A stretch of 64,000 nucleotides of DNA. It comes from an uncultured SAR116 cluster alpha proteobacterium. GTDB lineage: Bacteria; Pseudomonadota; Alphaproteobacteria; Puniceispirillales; Marisalimonadaceae. The notes below the pieces were generated by a model, which was not told the DNA's origin, did not search any database, and saw only the letters and a list, made by a program, of their open reading frames with translations. Position 1 is the first letter of the stretch; the number at the start of each line of letters is the position of its first letter. The position numbers and the translations under genes are program-made. This document shows, piece after piece, positions 1 to 8,656 of the stretch. The DNA is taken from positions 124,001-188,000 of the forward strand of contig CACEFQ010000001.1 in the NCBI GenBank assembly GCA_902558885.1, given 5' to 3'.

Positions 1-373
1 GATAAGGTATTGCCTTTTGCGAACACATAAAAGCACCATCTAAATTTGTTTTCATTACCTCATTCCATCGTTTAAAGTCTGTCATTTCAATTGTGCCAAA
101 GTCTGCGACGCCAGCATTATTTACTAAAACATCAACTCTGTTATGCCATTTGATAATCTCTTCATACATCTTCTCTATGCTACTAAGTTGTGAAATATCA
201 TAACAAAATGACTTCATATGATTGTTTGTAAAAGATAATTTTGAAAGTTCGCTTTTGTCTCTATCAACTATTGCAACTTTGTAATCATGTTTACTAAATA
301 ATTTGGCAGTTGCTAAACCAATGCCTCTAGCCGCACCTGTTATTATAGCTAATTTTGTCTTAGTTGATTCCAT
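1..373 (-). CDS. SDR family oxidoreductase (3' end missing)
   Basis: This is the N-terminal part of a short-chain dehydrogenase/reductase, read from an ATG at 373 and running off the left edge of the window. About 124 residues are present. The cofactor motif TGAARGIG lies near residues 16-23 and the structural NNAG motif near residue 87, both diagnostic of classical NAD(P)-dependent SDRs. The YxxxK active site lies outside the window, so activity and substrate cannot be judged. The GST gene downstream of this start is also on the minus strand, with 19 bases between them, so the two may be cotranscribed. Confidence 0.9.
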   Translation of the reverse strand, partial: MESTKTKLAIITGAARGIGLATAKLFSKHDYKVAIVDRDKSELSKLSFTNNHMKSFCYDISQLSSIEKMYEEIIKWHNRVDVLVNNAGVADFGTIEMTDFKRWNEVMKTNLDGAFMCSQKAIPY

Positions 374-392
374 AATCTACCAAATCAAGAAA

Positions 393-1037
393 TTAAACAT
401 TATCTAACACAGGGTTTGACGGTCTATTTTCTAAGTCGCTTTTCCATCGATTAACGTTCTTATATTGCTGTGTAATATCAATTTTTAAAATATTAGATAG
501 ATTAAACATAAAATGACTTGTTATATCAGCTATGGAAAACTTATCACCAAAAAGATATTTGTTTTCGGATAGATGTGGATCAATCCTATTTAGTAAAATT
601 TTAAACATCTCAATGCCACGTTCAACTATTTCTCGAGATTGATTAATGTTGGTTCGAGTTCCTGGTACAACTTTTCCTTTAAAAAAAGATGTTTTATTTC
701 TTACTGAATGTAATAGTGGTAAAAATCCATCCAGTTCAATTCTTCTGTTCCACATATCAATAATTGCTTGTTCTTCTGCAGTACTTCCAAATAAATTTGG
801 GTTTTTAAATTGTTCATCTAAATAACGGCAAATTGAAATTGTTTCTGTAATGATTGATCCATTTTCTAATTCTAGAAAAGGGATACAATTAAATGGGTTC
901 ATTGAATTATATGGTTCTTTGAATAACTCATCATCTCTAACATTCACCGAAACTGTTTCTAATTTTATATTCTTTTCTCTTAAAAACATTTCAACTCTAA
1001 GTGCATTTGCAGCAGGAGCAAATGTATATAATTTCAT
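393..1037 (-). CDS. Glutathione S-transferase family protein
   Basis: The 214-residue protein has the two-domain GST layout. A thioredoxin-fold N-terminal half (residues 1-80) carries the cis-Pro loop (NPFNCIPFLE, about 47-56) and the glutathione-contact motif ETISICRYL (about 65-73). An all-helical C-terminal half follows, with FSIADI near residue 166. Family members conjugate glutathione to electrophiles or reduce disulfides, and the specificity here is unknown. It is one of three GST-like proteins in the window and lies just upstream of the partial SDR gene on the same strand. Confidence 0.88.
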   Translation of the reverse strand: MKLYTFAPAANALRVEMFLREKNIKLETVSVNVRDDELFKEPYNSMNPFNCIPFLELENGSIITETISICRYLDEQFKNPNLFGSTAEEQAIIDMWNRRIELDGFLPLLHSVRNKTSFFKGKVVPGTRTNINQSREIVERGIEMFKILLNRIDPHLSENKYLFGDKFSIADITSHFMFNLSNILKIDITQQYKNVNRWKSDLENRPSNPVLDNV

Positions 1038-1070
1038 ATAAATATCCCTCTCATAAAATTAAAAAATTTA

Positions 1071-1832
1071 TCAATTCTTAATTCTATACCCTGTTTTAAA
1101 AATATACCATATGATACTTACACAGACAGTTGTAAATATAAAAATAAATGTAACGCTGGTTAATATTGGAACATCTCCAACACCAAAAAAAGTCCATCTA
1201 AAACCTGATATCAAATATACAATTGGATTAAGTAAAGCAAATTTTTGCCAGAAAGGTGGCAGCATATCAATAGTATAAAAACTTCCACCTAAAAACACTA
1301 ATGGGGTAATTATTAACATAGGCACAATATTTAATTGTTCAAAATTATCTGAAACAATTCCAATAATAAAACCAAGCAAACTAAATGTTAAACAAGTTAA
1401 AAATAAAAAAAATATCATATAAATTGGATGAACTATATCTATGTTTACAAAAAAATATGATGTGCCCAAAATTATTAAACCAATGCTAAACGCTTTTGTC
1501 GTAGCTGCGCCAACATAACCAATTACTATTTCTACAAAAGATAATGGAGCAGATAATAATTCATAAGTTGTTCCTATAAATTTTGGAAAATATATACCAA
1601 ATGAAGCATTATTTACGCTTTGCATCTGTACTGTTAGCATTATAAGTCCTGGAACAATAAATGCTCCATAAGAAACATTACTAATATTATCCATTCGAGA
1701 ACCAATTGCAGCACCAAATACAATAAAATATAAAATTGTAGATAAAACAGGAGATACAAGACTTTGTATAAGAGTTCTAAATGATCTATTCATTTCATAT
1801 CTATAAATTGCATGTATGCCACGAAGATTCAT
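1071..1832 (-). CDS. ABC-2 type exporter permease, YadH-like
   Basis: The 253-residue protein is an integral membrane subunit of an ABC-2 exporter. It starts with a cytoplasmic amphipathic stretch (about 1-20), followed by six hydrophobic segments. The early segment YFIVFGAAIGSRM and the overall length resemble E. coli YadH (256 residues). It lies three bases downstream of the ATPase gene, so the two form a pair in one operon. The exported substrate is not known for this family and cannot be deduced here. Confidence 0.85.
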   Translation of the reverse strand: MNLRGIHAIYRYEMNRSFRTLIQSLVSPVLSTILYFIVFGAAIGSRMDNISNVSYGAFIVPGLIMLTVQMQSVNNASFGIYFPKFIGTTYELLSAPLSFVEIVIGYVGAATTKAFSIGLIILGTSYFFVNIDIVHPIYMIFFLFLTCLTFSLLGFIIGIVSDNFEQLNIVPMLIITPLVFLGGSFYTIDMLPPFWQKFALLNPIVYLISGFRWTFFGVGDVPILTSVTFIFIFTTVCVSIIWYIFKTGYRIKN

Positions 1833-1835
1833 TAA

Positions 1836-2756
1836 TTATTCCTTGATTATCTTTACAAAAATTTCTTCTAATGAAGTTTCTTCTGTTTGGATATCGAATA
1901 GGTTAATTCCAATTCTGTTCATGTCAGATAGTAAAGAAGTTATTCCAGTTCTTTCTTTTCCAGTGTTATAGTAATAAAGAAATGATTTACCTTCATCAAT
2001 TAATTTCAGATTATATTTTTTGAGTTTTTCAGGTATTTTTTTAAGTGTTTTCTTTAATTTAACTTTTAATGTTTTTACGCTCATTCTCTTAATTAACTTA
2101 TTTTTTTCTTCTACTAAAAGTAATTCACCATGATTTATAATACCTATTCTATCAGCAATCATTTCAGCTTCTTCGATATAATGTGTTGTTAAAATTATTG
2201 TGACACCTTCTTTTTTTAATTCCTTAATTATATTCCACATATCTTTTCTAAGTTCTACATCTACTCCAGCTGTTGGTTCATCTAAGAATAAAATTTCTGG
2301 GTTGTGACTTAAGGCTTTTGCAATCATTACTCTACGTTTCATGCCACCTGAAAGTGATTTAATAATATTATTTTTTTTATCGTGTAATTGTAATTTTTTT
2401 AAAATTTTTTCTATATATTCATTGTCATCTTTTTTTCCAAATAATCTTCTTGAAAATTTCACAGAGTTAATGACTTTTTCAAATGGCTCAAGTGCTAACT
2501 CTTGTGGAACTAGTCCAATAATTTCTCTTGTTTTTCTGTAATCATCAACAACATCTAATCCATTAACTTTAATATTACCGGAAGTTATTGATGACAGCCC
2601 GCAAATAGTCGATATCAGCGTAGTTTTCCCAGCACCATTTGGGCCAAGTAAAGCAATGATTTCTCCTTGTTTTATTTTTAGGTGTAGGTTTTTTACTGCT
2701 GTAAAATTATTGTCATATTTTTTTACAAGATTTTGAACATTTATTATTTCTGACAA
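1836..2756 (-). CDS. ABC exporter ATP-binding protein, YadG-like
   Basis: This 306-residue cytoplasmic ATPase powers the adjacent ABC-2 permease. Walker A (GPNGAGKTT, about 38-46), the signature LSGGMKRR (about 134-141), Walker B ending in DEPTAGVD (about 158-165) and the switch His in TTHY are all present. The C-terminal extension of about 80 residues beyond the core is typical of CcmA/YadG-type exporter ATPases. It is the first gene of the two-gene operon. A 156-base gap separates it from the divergent gene at 2913. Confidence 0.9.
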   Translation of the reverse strand: MSEIINVQNLVKKYDNNFTAVKNLHLKIKQGEIIALLGPNGAGKTTLISTICGLSSITSGNIKVNGLDVVDDYRKTREIIGLVPQELALEPFEKVINSVKFSRRLFGKKDDNEYIEKILKKLQLHDKKNNIIKSLSGGMKRRVMIAKALSHNPEILFLDEPTAGVDVELRKDMWNIIKELKKEGVTIILTTHYIEEAEMIADRIGIINHGELLLVEEKNKLIKRMSVKTLKVKLKKTLKKIPEKLKKYNLKLIDEGKSFLYYYNTGKERTGITSLLSDMNRIGINLFDIQTEETSLEEIFVKIIKE

Positions 2757-2912
2757 TTTTTTTCCAATGGTCTGTTATATGTAAAAATAAAATAGTTGTA
2801 TTTAATTAAATAATACTAAATATTTGAATATCAACAAAATGGTAAATATCAAAATTTTATATTTTACAATAAAAGTAAAATAATAACTTTTAAACAACAA
2901 TGAAGGATTCTC

Positions 2913-3200
2913 ATGTTAGTAAAAATGGAAATTGAACTGGGGAAAGGTTTTGCACCTTGGAAAGAAATGTTTATTAAGAATGAACATAGATTAAATGCTC
3001 ATGGTGGTAAACTAGTGTTTGCAGGCACACCAAGCGATAATGACAATAAATTGACTGTAATTATGGATTTTGAATCTATGGAGGCTCTTAAAAATTTTGG
3101 TGGTGACGAAGAATTGACCAAAACCAGGGTTGAAGCAGGTGCTTTGCTTGAAACAAGTGTCATGACAATTATGAATGATGAATCTTTTACAACCACGTAA
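2913..3200 (+). CDS. Small DUF3764-like protein
   Basis: The 95-residue soluble protein has alternating beta and alpha segments and resembles a small ferredoxin-like (dimeric alpha/beta barrel) domain. The WKEMF segment after a first strand, and the later strand with LTVIMDFES, resemble DUF3764 proteins seen in cyanobacteria and marine bacteria. That assignment is from memory and tentative. GAAGGA about six bases before the ATG supports this start. No function is known. It stands alone between the ABC exporter and a GST-like gene. Confidence 0.6.
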   Translation: MLVKMEIELGKGFAPWKEMFIKNEHRLNAHGGKLVFAGTPSDNDNKLTVIMDFESMEALKNFGGDEELTKTRVEAGALLETSVMTIMNDESFTTT

Positions 3201-3237
3201 TCATAGATGTAAATTTAAATTATGATGAATAATTATT

Positions 3238-3951
3238 TTAAATTGGACAATCTTTGAATTTAGAACCAACTGCCTCAATAATTTTAGGTAGCTTTTCTAC
3301 TTCATCGCATATTTTCAATATGCTAGGATAGTCTTTGAATGCGTCACCTTCACAAGCCTCCCTTAAAATTTCAAACCCCCCCGTATGTTGAACTGTCCTG
3401 ACACAAGTATAAATAAAAATATCAGCATAAGAACATTGTTCTCCCGTAACAAAAGGGCCTAAATTTTTTTTGTTTATGTGATTTTCTAAATATTGTAATC
3501 TTTTATGATGTAATTTTGTAAGGTTTGAAACTCCAAGTTCTTTGCCACCTTCAGCTAAAGTGTCTGTTAATCTTAGATTTCTCCAAAAAGTTTCATTATG
3601 ACCTGTAATTATGTCATGAAATGGAGACAACACAAATGAGTAATAATCTTGTGCCCATGACCAATACATCGCTGATAATGCAGCATTTTCTGTTGATGTA
3701 GGCGTTAGAACACCTTGATATTTATTTGTCAAATATTGAACTATAGCCAGTGAATCATTTAATTCTATTCCATTAGAATGATCTTTAAGCCAAGGTATAG
3801 TACCAAAAGGAGCTTCAGTGTTTTTATCAAAATCTTCACCCATAGGTTTAGTCATTAATAAATTTACTTTTATGTCATGAAGCGCACAAATAATATTTAT
3901 TTGAAGACCTCTTCCAACAATTGGAAGATATGCAAGATCAATATTGCTCAT
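3238..3951 (-). CDS. Glutathione S-transferase-like protein
   Basis: The 237-residue protein has an N-terminal thioredoxin-like half with GTIPWLKD (about 50-57) and the glutathione-loop motif NDSLAIVQYL (about 64-73). A helical C-terminal half contains YADIFIYTCV near residue 178. The N terminus starts LAYLPIVGRG, which resembles sigma/mu-type GSTs in using an early Tyr. The product is probably a soluble dimer. Its substrate is unknown and no neighbour narrows it. It converges on the DUF3764-like gene across a 37-base gap. Confidence 0.82.
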   Translation of the reverse strand: MSNIDLAYLPIVGRGLQINIICALHDIKVNLLMTKPMGEDFDKNTEAPFGTIPWLKDHSNGIELNDSLAIVQYLTNKYQGVLTPTSTENAALSAMYWSWAQDYYSFVLSPFHDIITGHNETFWRNLRLTDTLAEGGKELGVSNLTKLHHKRLQYLENHINKKNLGPFVTGEQCSYADIFIYTCVRTVQHTGGFEILREACEGDAFKDYPSILKICDEVEKLPKIIEAVGSKFKDCPI

Positions 3952-4060
3952 AATTTAAAACTCCTAAATTGCATTAAATAATAGTTTTGCAGATATAGAA
4001 AAAAAAGCAATAATTGTTTAGTTTTAAAATATTAATGATAAAATTAATTTAGGTTTAGTT

Positions 4061-4819
4061 ATGATAGATGAACTATATATTACTGGCGCAGGGGTGAGTC
4101 AAAGTAGTGGCATTCCAACATTTAGAGGTCATGATGGTTTTTGGACAGTAGGGAGTATAAATTACACCCCACAAGAAATGGCAACAAGATCTATGTATGA
4201 GAATAATCCTGCAGATTTTCTTTTGTGGTATTTTAAAAGATTTGCTTCTTACAGAGACGTTAAACCAAATTCAGCACATTTTTGGTTGGCTGATAAAATG
4301 TTAATTACTCAAAATATTGACGGTTTAGACGGGAAAGCTGGAAATAAAAATTATATATCTATTCATGGTAGATTAGATAAAGTTGTTTATTACAAAAATG
4401 AAATGGAAGAACAAGTACCATTTGAAGCAAATTGGGATGATATAGATCTATCCTCAGATCCAAGTGACGAAGTTCTTAAAAAGAAGTTACTAGAAAAATT
4501 TAATATCAATTATGTTAATGATAGATTCATTCCCCAAAAAGGAGTCTCTCTAAAGCCTTATGTTTTGCTGTTTGATGAAATTTATACAGATTTATATAGA
4601 ATTTCAGAAGCTGAAGATTGGATGACCAAAGCACAAAAAATAATTTTTATAGGTACGTCATTTAGCGTTAACATTACTTCTATTGCATTAAGAATTGCAA
4701 TATCTAGAGGGATTAAGGTAGATATAGTAGATCCCAGCCCAATTAAGATTAATTATGATAAAGTAAATTACCACCAAATGAATGCTGAAGAATATAGTAA
4801 TTTTAGAAATTTGAATTGA
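4061..4819 (+). CDS. Sir2-family (sirtuin) protein without zinc cysteines
   Basis: The 252-residue protein shows the NAD-binding sirtuin signatures: GAGVSQSSGIPTFRG (9-23), TQNIDGLD (83-90), the catalytic His in IHG (101-103), a degenerate LKPYVLLFDE (164-173) and GTS (198-200). Sirtuins remove acyl groups from lysines using NAD. The usual two CxxC zinc pairs after the catalytic His are absent, and the whole protein contains no cysteine, so it cannot carry the canonical zinc site. In place of the zinc ribbon there is an acidic segment (about 113-150). It ends three bases from the convergent thioesterase gene. The deacylase function is likely but the altered zinc domain leaves room for another role. 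Confidence 0.85.
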   Translation: MIDELYITGAGVSQSSGIPTFRGHDGFWTVGSINYTPQEMATRSMYENNPADFLLWYFKRFASYRDVKPNSAHFWLADKMLITQNIDGLDGKAGNKNYISIHGRLDKVVYYKNEMEEQVPFEANWDDIDLSSDPSDEVLKKKLLEKFNINYVNDRFIPQKGVSLKPYVLLFDEIYTDLYRISEAEDWMTKAQKIIFIGTSFSVNITSIALRIAISRGIKVDIVDPSPIKINYDKVNYHQMNAEEYSNFRNLN

Positions 4820-4822
4820 TTA

Positions 4823-5260
4823 TTATTTATTAATAGGAAACCAAGTTGCACTTGCATAAGCAGCTAATCTTTGATCTTCTCTATATAAATGAGATTGTAA
4901 AAAAACAATCGTTTTACCTTTTTTAATAAAACTTCCTTCGCATCTGACTTCCCCTCCATTAATTGGAAGCAGGTATTTAACATTCATTTCTAATGTTGCT
5001 CCAGCGCCCATTTTGTGATGAAGCAAGTGTCCCATAGATACATCGAGGGCTGTAGCTATGACTCCGCCATGAAGAGTTCCTTGAGGATTAAACATTGGAC
5101 TTTTAGCTTCAAATGAAACTATACACAAATCTTCTTTATATGTGGTTTTAAAACCAAGAAATCTTGAAAGATAAAAAGAGCCAAAATCTTGTTTATCAGA
5201 GCTATTTGCTTCTGAAAGCATTGTTGCTCCTAATTGTTTTATTTGTTGATAATTATCCAT
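4823..5260 (-). CDS. PaaI-type hotdog-fold thioesterase
   Basis: The 145-residue protein fits the PaaI/COG2050 hotdog family, which hydrolyses acyl-CoA thioesters. The conserved LHGGVIATALD (about 63-73) covers the helix start and catalytic Asp region, followed by the YLLPI strand and the GKTIVFLQSHLY segment. The length is typical. The acyl group hydrolysed cannot be told. The next gene upstream on the same strand is the enolase-superfamily gene's 3' end, 51 bases away, so cotranscription is possible. Confidence 0.85.
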   Translation of the reverse strand: MDNYQQIKQLGATMLSEANSSDKQDFGSFYLSRFLGFKTTYKEDLCIVSFEAKSPMFNPQGTLHGGVIATALDVSMGHLLHHKMGAGATLEMNVKYLLPINGGEVRCEGSFIKKGKTIVFLQSHLYREDQRLAAYASATWFPINK

Positions 5261-5311
5261 AAAATTTTCTTATTATACTATATGACAGAGTGTTAAGATT
5301 TTAAAAAGAAT

Positions 5312-6400
5312 TTAATCAATTTTGAATTTTTTTAATTTTTCAAAGTCAAAAACTATACCATGTCCTGCTAATTCTGGGGCTTGTGTAAAGCCATCTTTAA
5401 CTTTTAACGGTGCTTCAATAAATTCATCTATTCTCCATGCATGAAATTCGAGATAAGATGCATTAGGGCATGATGCGAGTAGATGAACATGTAATTCATG
5501 AACTCCGTGAGAACATATTGGTAAATTATTTATTTCTGCTAATTTTGCTACTTTCATGAAAGGCGTAATACCTCCACAAGTTGTTAAGTCAGGTTCAAGA
5601 AAATCAACACCACCAACATTTATAAGTTGATTGAATTCTGAAAGAGTATGAAGATTTTCACCTGCTGCAATTGGAATTTTCCCTAAAGATCGTAGGTGAG
5701 CATAACTAACAAAATCATCTGGTTTTATTGGCTCTTCAAGCCAAACTAAATTAAATTTTTCTATTTCTTTAAAAGCTATTACAGCTTGATCAATTCTCCA
5801 TGCCTCATTTGCATCTGCCATTAACATAATGTCATCTGATAAATGAGTTCTCATGGCATCTAATCTTTTAATATCTTCAGATAAATATTCTCTACCTAGC
5901 CTCATTTTGATTGATCTGAAGCCGTCATCTAGGGATTTAGTAGCTCCATCAAGTAATTTTTCTATTGTAAAATTTAAATCAATATTTCCTGCATAAGCTA
6001 ATACTTCTTTTTTAAAGCCACCGAGCAATCTCCATAATGGTTCATTTAAGCATTTACCTTTAAGATCCCAAAGTGCAACATCAACAGCAGCAATAGCAAA
6101 ACTTACAGGTGCACCTCTTCCAGCGTAGTGGGTGGCTTTCCACATTTCTCTCCATAGTAACTCAATTAATCTAGGATCCTTTTTCAAAATAACAGGTATA
6201 AAACTATTTTTTATAATTGAAGCAATTGCTAAACCTTGATTTTCGTGAACAGTGATATACCCAATGCCATGCGCCCCGTCATCATTAAAAATTTTACATA
6301 CGACTAAATCAAATGCTTTCATGACACCTGCGGCAAAAGCTTCAACAGGTTCAGGCAAAGGTATTTTGTATGCATTTACTTCAATTTTTGATATTTCCAT
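5312..6400 (-). CDS. Mandelate racemase/muconate lactonizing enzyme family protein
   Basis: This 362-residue enolase-superfamily enzyme has residues that align with mandelate racemase numbering shifted by one. It shows K165 in the KxR motif (165-167), metal ligands D196, E222 and E248, the D271-H298 catalytic dyad, and E318. It belongs to the mandelate racemase subgroup, which abstracts an alpha proton from a carboxylate and includes racemases and sugar-acid dehydratases. Arg replaces the second Lys of the KxK motif, which argues against mandelate racemase itself. An acid-sugar dehydratase is a reasonable guess only. It is 25 bases downstream of the monooxygenase gene on the same strand. Confidence 0.88.
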   Translation of the reverse strand: MEISKIEVNAYKIPLPEPVEAFAAGVMKAFDLVVCKIFNDDGAHGIGYITVHENQGLAIASIIKNSFIPVILKKDPRLIELLWREMWKATHYAGRGAPVSFAIAAVDVALWDLKGKCLNEPLWRLLGGFKKEVLAYAGNIDLNFTIEKLLDGATKSLDDGFRSIKMRLGREYLSEDIKRLDAMRTHLSDDIMLMADANEAWRIDQAVIAFKEIEKFNLVWLEEPIKPDDFVSYAHLRSLGKIPIAAGENLHTLSEFNQLINVGGVDFLEPDLTTCGGITPFMKVAKLAEINNLPICSHGVHELHVHLLASCPNASYLEFHAWRIDEFIEAPLKVKDGFTQAPELAGHGIVFDFEKLKKFKID

Positions 6401-6425
6401 TTTATTTCCCTATCAAATATAAGAA

Positions 6426-8039
6426 TTATAAAAACTCAAACCCTTCATAATTGTTTTTAATTTTTTCATCACAAATATTTTTATAATTTGCAACTCCACC
6501 AACATAAGGCATAAAATTCCTCGATTTTCCTACTATGTTATCACCATTATACCAAGAATGAGCTAATGGGTATAAAGTTGAGTTTGCAACTTCATTGTTA
6601 TGGTTAACCCATTCATTCTGACTATTTAAATTTGCTGAAACAGTATTAAAGTTATTTTTTTGCTTATGAACAATCAAATTATGAACAAAATCAACATGTT
6701 GTTCAATTGATAATATCATCTGACTTTTTACTCCTGGGCTTTGTGGTCCTGTAATCATAAAAAGATTAGGGAAGTTTGATACCATTATACCTAAATATGT
6801 TTTTGGGCCTTTGTCCCATATTGATTTTAAGCTTATATCATATTCATTTCTGATATCTATTGCGTTAACTGCACCAGTCATTGCATCAAAGCCTGTCGCG
6901 AAAACTAAATCGTCAAATAAGTATTCAGTATTATTAGTAATTAATCCATTATAAGTAATTTTCTCAATTGGATTATTTGAAACATCAATTAACGATACAT
7001 TTTCTTTGTTATAAGTTTCAAAATAGTTGCTATCTAAACATAGTCTTTTTGTTCCAATTGGATGATTAGTGGGGCAAAGTAATTCAGCCGTTCTTTTATC
7101 TTTTACAATTTTTCTAATTTTATTGCGTACAAACTCTGCAGCTGTTTCATTTGCTTTCTCATCAGTTAATAGATCAGTAAAAGCAAATAACATGGCTTGG
7201 CCACCTTCTTGCCAAGCCTTTTCATAAATATCATTTCTTTCATTTTCACTTACATCAAAAGCAGATTGAGTTGGAGGTTGATATTTAGCTATCCCAAAAG
7301 AAGAATTTTTCGCAAGATCTCTATATTTTTTATAGTTTTTCTTATATTCATCTCTTCGATCTTCTGGCAGATCTCTATGTCTTGCTGGTAAACTAAAGTT
7401 TGGAGTACGTTGGAAAACTAATAACTGTTGTGCAGTTTCTGAAATTATTGGAATTGATTGAACACCAGATGAACCTGTACCAATGATACCAACTCTTTTT
7501 CCTTTGAAGTTTGGTATTTCTTTTGGCCAAGCACCAGTGTGGTAGATATTTCCTTTAAATTCATTTATTCCAGGAAAATGAGGTGTGTTTGGGGTAGATA
7601 AATTTCCAGTTGCTAAAATTAAGTTTTTAGTAGTAATAACTTCATCTTTATCAGTTTTTATAAACCAATTTTGATGCTTTTCATTAAAATTTGCTTTTGT
7701 TATTTTTGTGTTAAAATTTATCTTATTCCTTAACTTAAATTTTTTACAGACATATTGAGCATATTTTAAAAGTTCCGGTTGTGTCCCATATTTTTCTTTC
7801 CAATTCCACTCTTGTTGTAATTCTTCTGAAAATGAATACGAATAATCCATACTTTCAATATCGCATCTAGCTCCAGGATATCTATTCCAATACCACGTTC
7901 CTCCAACATCGTCTGCTTGTTCGTAAATTTCTGCTTTAAATCCATCAGACAGCTGTTTATGTAAACTATACATTCCTGCAAAGCCAGCTCCAACAATTAA
8001 TGTATCTAAAGATTTAGTAGTATCCAAATAAGCCTCCAT
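6426..8039 (-). CDS. Flavin-containing (Baeyer-Villiger type) monooxygenase
   Basis: The 537-residue FAD/NADPH monooxygenase has a first Rossmann motif GAGFAG (17-22) followed by the VGGTWYWNRYPGARCD segment typical of the cyclohexanone-monooxygenase group. It has a Baeyer-Villiger fingerprint FKGNIYHTGAWP (161-172) matching FxGxxxHxxxWP, and a second Rossmann motif GTGSSG (187-192). Such enzymes insert oxygen next to a ketone or oxygenate heteroatoms. The length matches characterised members. The substrate is unknown. The promoter region is shared with the divergent heat-shock gene at 8180. Confidence 0.92.
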   Translation of the reverse strand: MEAYLDTTKSLDTLIVGAGFAGMYSLHKQLSDGFKAEIYEQADDVGGTWYWNRYPGARCDIESMDYSYSFSEELQQEWNWKEKYGTQPELLKYAQYVCKKFKLRNKINFNTKITKANFNEKHQNWFIKTDKDEVITTKNLILATGNLSTPNTPHFPGINEFKGNIYHTGAWPKEIPNFKGKRVGIIGTGSSGVQSIPIISETAQQLLVFQRTPNFSLPARHRDLPEDRRDEYKKNYKKYRDLAKNSSFGIAKYQPPTQSAFDVSENERNDIYEKAWQEGGQAMLFAFTDLLTDEKANETAAEFVRNKIRKIVKDKRTAELLCPTNHPIGTKRLCLDSNYFETYNKENVSLIDVSNNPIEKITYNGLITNNTEYLFDDLVFATGFDAMTGAVNAIDIRNEYDISLKSIWDKGPKTYLGIMVSNFPNLFMITGPQSPGVKSQMILSIEQHVDFVHNLIVHKQKNNFNTVSANLNSQNEWVNHNNEVANSTLYPLAHSWYNGDNIVGKSRNFMPYVGGVANYKNICDEKIKNNYEGFEFL

Positions 8040-8059
8040 AATAATTTTAAATACTAGGT

Positions 8060-8090
8060 CTTGAAAAAAAGATTTTCAACATTAAATATA
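8060..8090 (+). promoter_or_regulatory. Candidate heat-shock (RpoH-type) promoter for hsp20
   Basis: CTTGAAA at 8060-8066 matches the -35 part of sigma-32-type promoters. An AT-rich -10-like element (TAAATATA, 8083-8090) follows 16 bases later. This would start the transcript near 8095, exactly where the first leader hairpin begins. The -10 lacks the C-rich bases of a classical RpoH site, so the sigma factor is uncertain. Confidence 0.4.
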
Positions 8091-8094
8091 TAAA

Positions 8095-8173
8095 GTGATG
8101 CCATATTGGGTCACAATTTAACAAATAACATCGCCATTATTGGGATGTTGAATATAACTCGCTTTATAAGGAG
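8095..8173 (+). promoter_or_regulatory. ROSE-like RNA thermometer in the hsp20 leader
   Basis: Three hairpins lie in series before the start codon: 8095-8114 (GTGA/TCAC closing CCA/TGG), 8127-8149 (AACATC/GATGTT closing CCA/TGG with a bulged G at 8133) and 8158-8173. The last pairs CTC-G-CTT with the Shine-Dalgarno AAGGAG across a TAT loop, leaving G8161 unpaired. The 5' arm contains TCGCT (8159-8163), which is the ROSE hallmark UYGCU that hides the ribosome site in the cold and melts on heating. The ATG follows at 8180. ROSE elements are known before small heat-shock genes in rhizobia and enterobacteria. Folding is by eye. Confidence 0.75.
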
Positions 8174-8179
8174 ATAATT

Positions 8180-8602
8180 ATGACTATTTTACCAACACTC
8201 GCTTTAAGATCCTTTGTAGGTTTTGATAACCTTTTCAATGAATTAGAAAGCATTTCTAACCAAAAACAAAGTTCTTTTCCCGCTCACGATATAGTAAGAA
8301 TATCAGATGATGAGTATGAAATTACACTAGCTGTTTCAGGCTTTAATAAAAAAGACATAAGTATTGATGTCCACGATGGTGTCCTTACAATTAAAGGAAA
8401 TGGTGGATCTGAAGTTCAAGATGACAGCGTGCAATATATATATAAGGGTATTGCAAAAAGATCTTTTGAACAAAAATTTAGATTAGAACAATATGTAGAT
8501 GTTAAAGAAGCAAAATTGTCTAATGGTTTATTAACTGTGTCACTTCTAAGAGAGGTGCCTGAAGAGAGAAAGCCAAGACAAATAACTTTAAAAACTGCTT
8601 AA
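8180..8602 (+). CDS. Small heat-shock protein, Hsp20/IbpA family
   Basis: The 140-residue chaperone has an alpha-crystallin domain spanning about residues 35-125. This includes the YEITLAVSGFNKKDISI strand pair, the GVLTIKG strand and the conserved NGLLTVSL motif near residue 113. A short N-terminal arm begins MTILPTLALRSFVGFD, much like IbpA. The protein binds unfolding proteins without ATP and forms large oligomers. The start is fixed by AAGGAG at 8168-8173, which is sequestered in the ROSE-like hairpin, so translation is probably temperature-gated. A terminator follows directly. Confidence 0.95.
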   Translation: MTILPTLALRSFVGFDNLFNELESISNQKQSSFPAHDIVRISDDEYEITLAVSGFNKKDISIDVHDGVLTIKGNGGSEVQDDSVQYIYKGIAKRSFEQKFRLEQYVDVKEAKLSNGLLTVSLLREVPEERKPRQITLKTA

Positions 8603-8611
8603 TTTACTTTG

Positions 8612-8640
8612 GGTTAGGGCACATGCCCTAACCTTTATTT
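8612..8640 (+). terminator. Rho-independent terminator after hsp20
   Basis: A perfect ten-base inverted repeat, GGTTAGGGCA (8612-8621) and TGCCCTAACC (8624-8633), is followed by TTTATTT. It lies ten bases after the hsp20 stop codon and should end the heat-shock transcript before the small gene at 8657. Confidence 0.85.
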
Positions 8641-8656
8641 AAAGGCATACATAACA

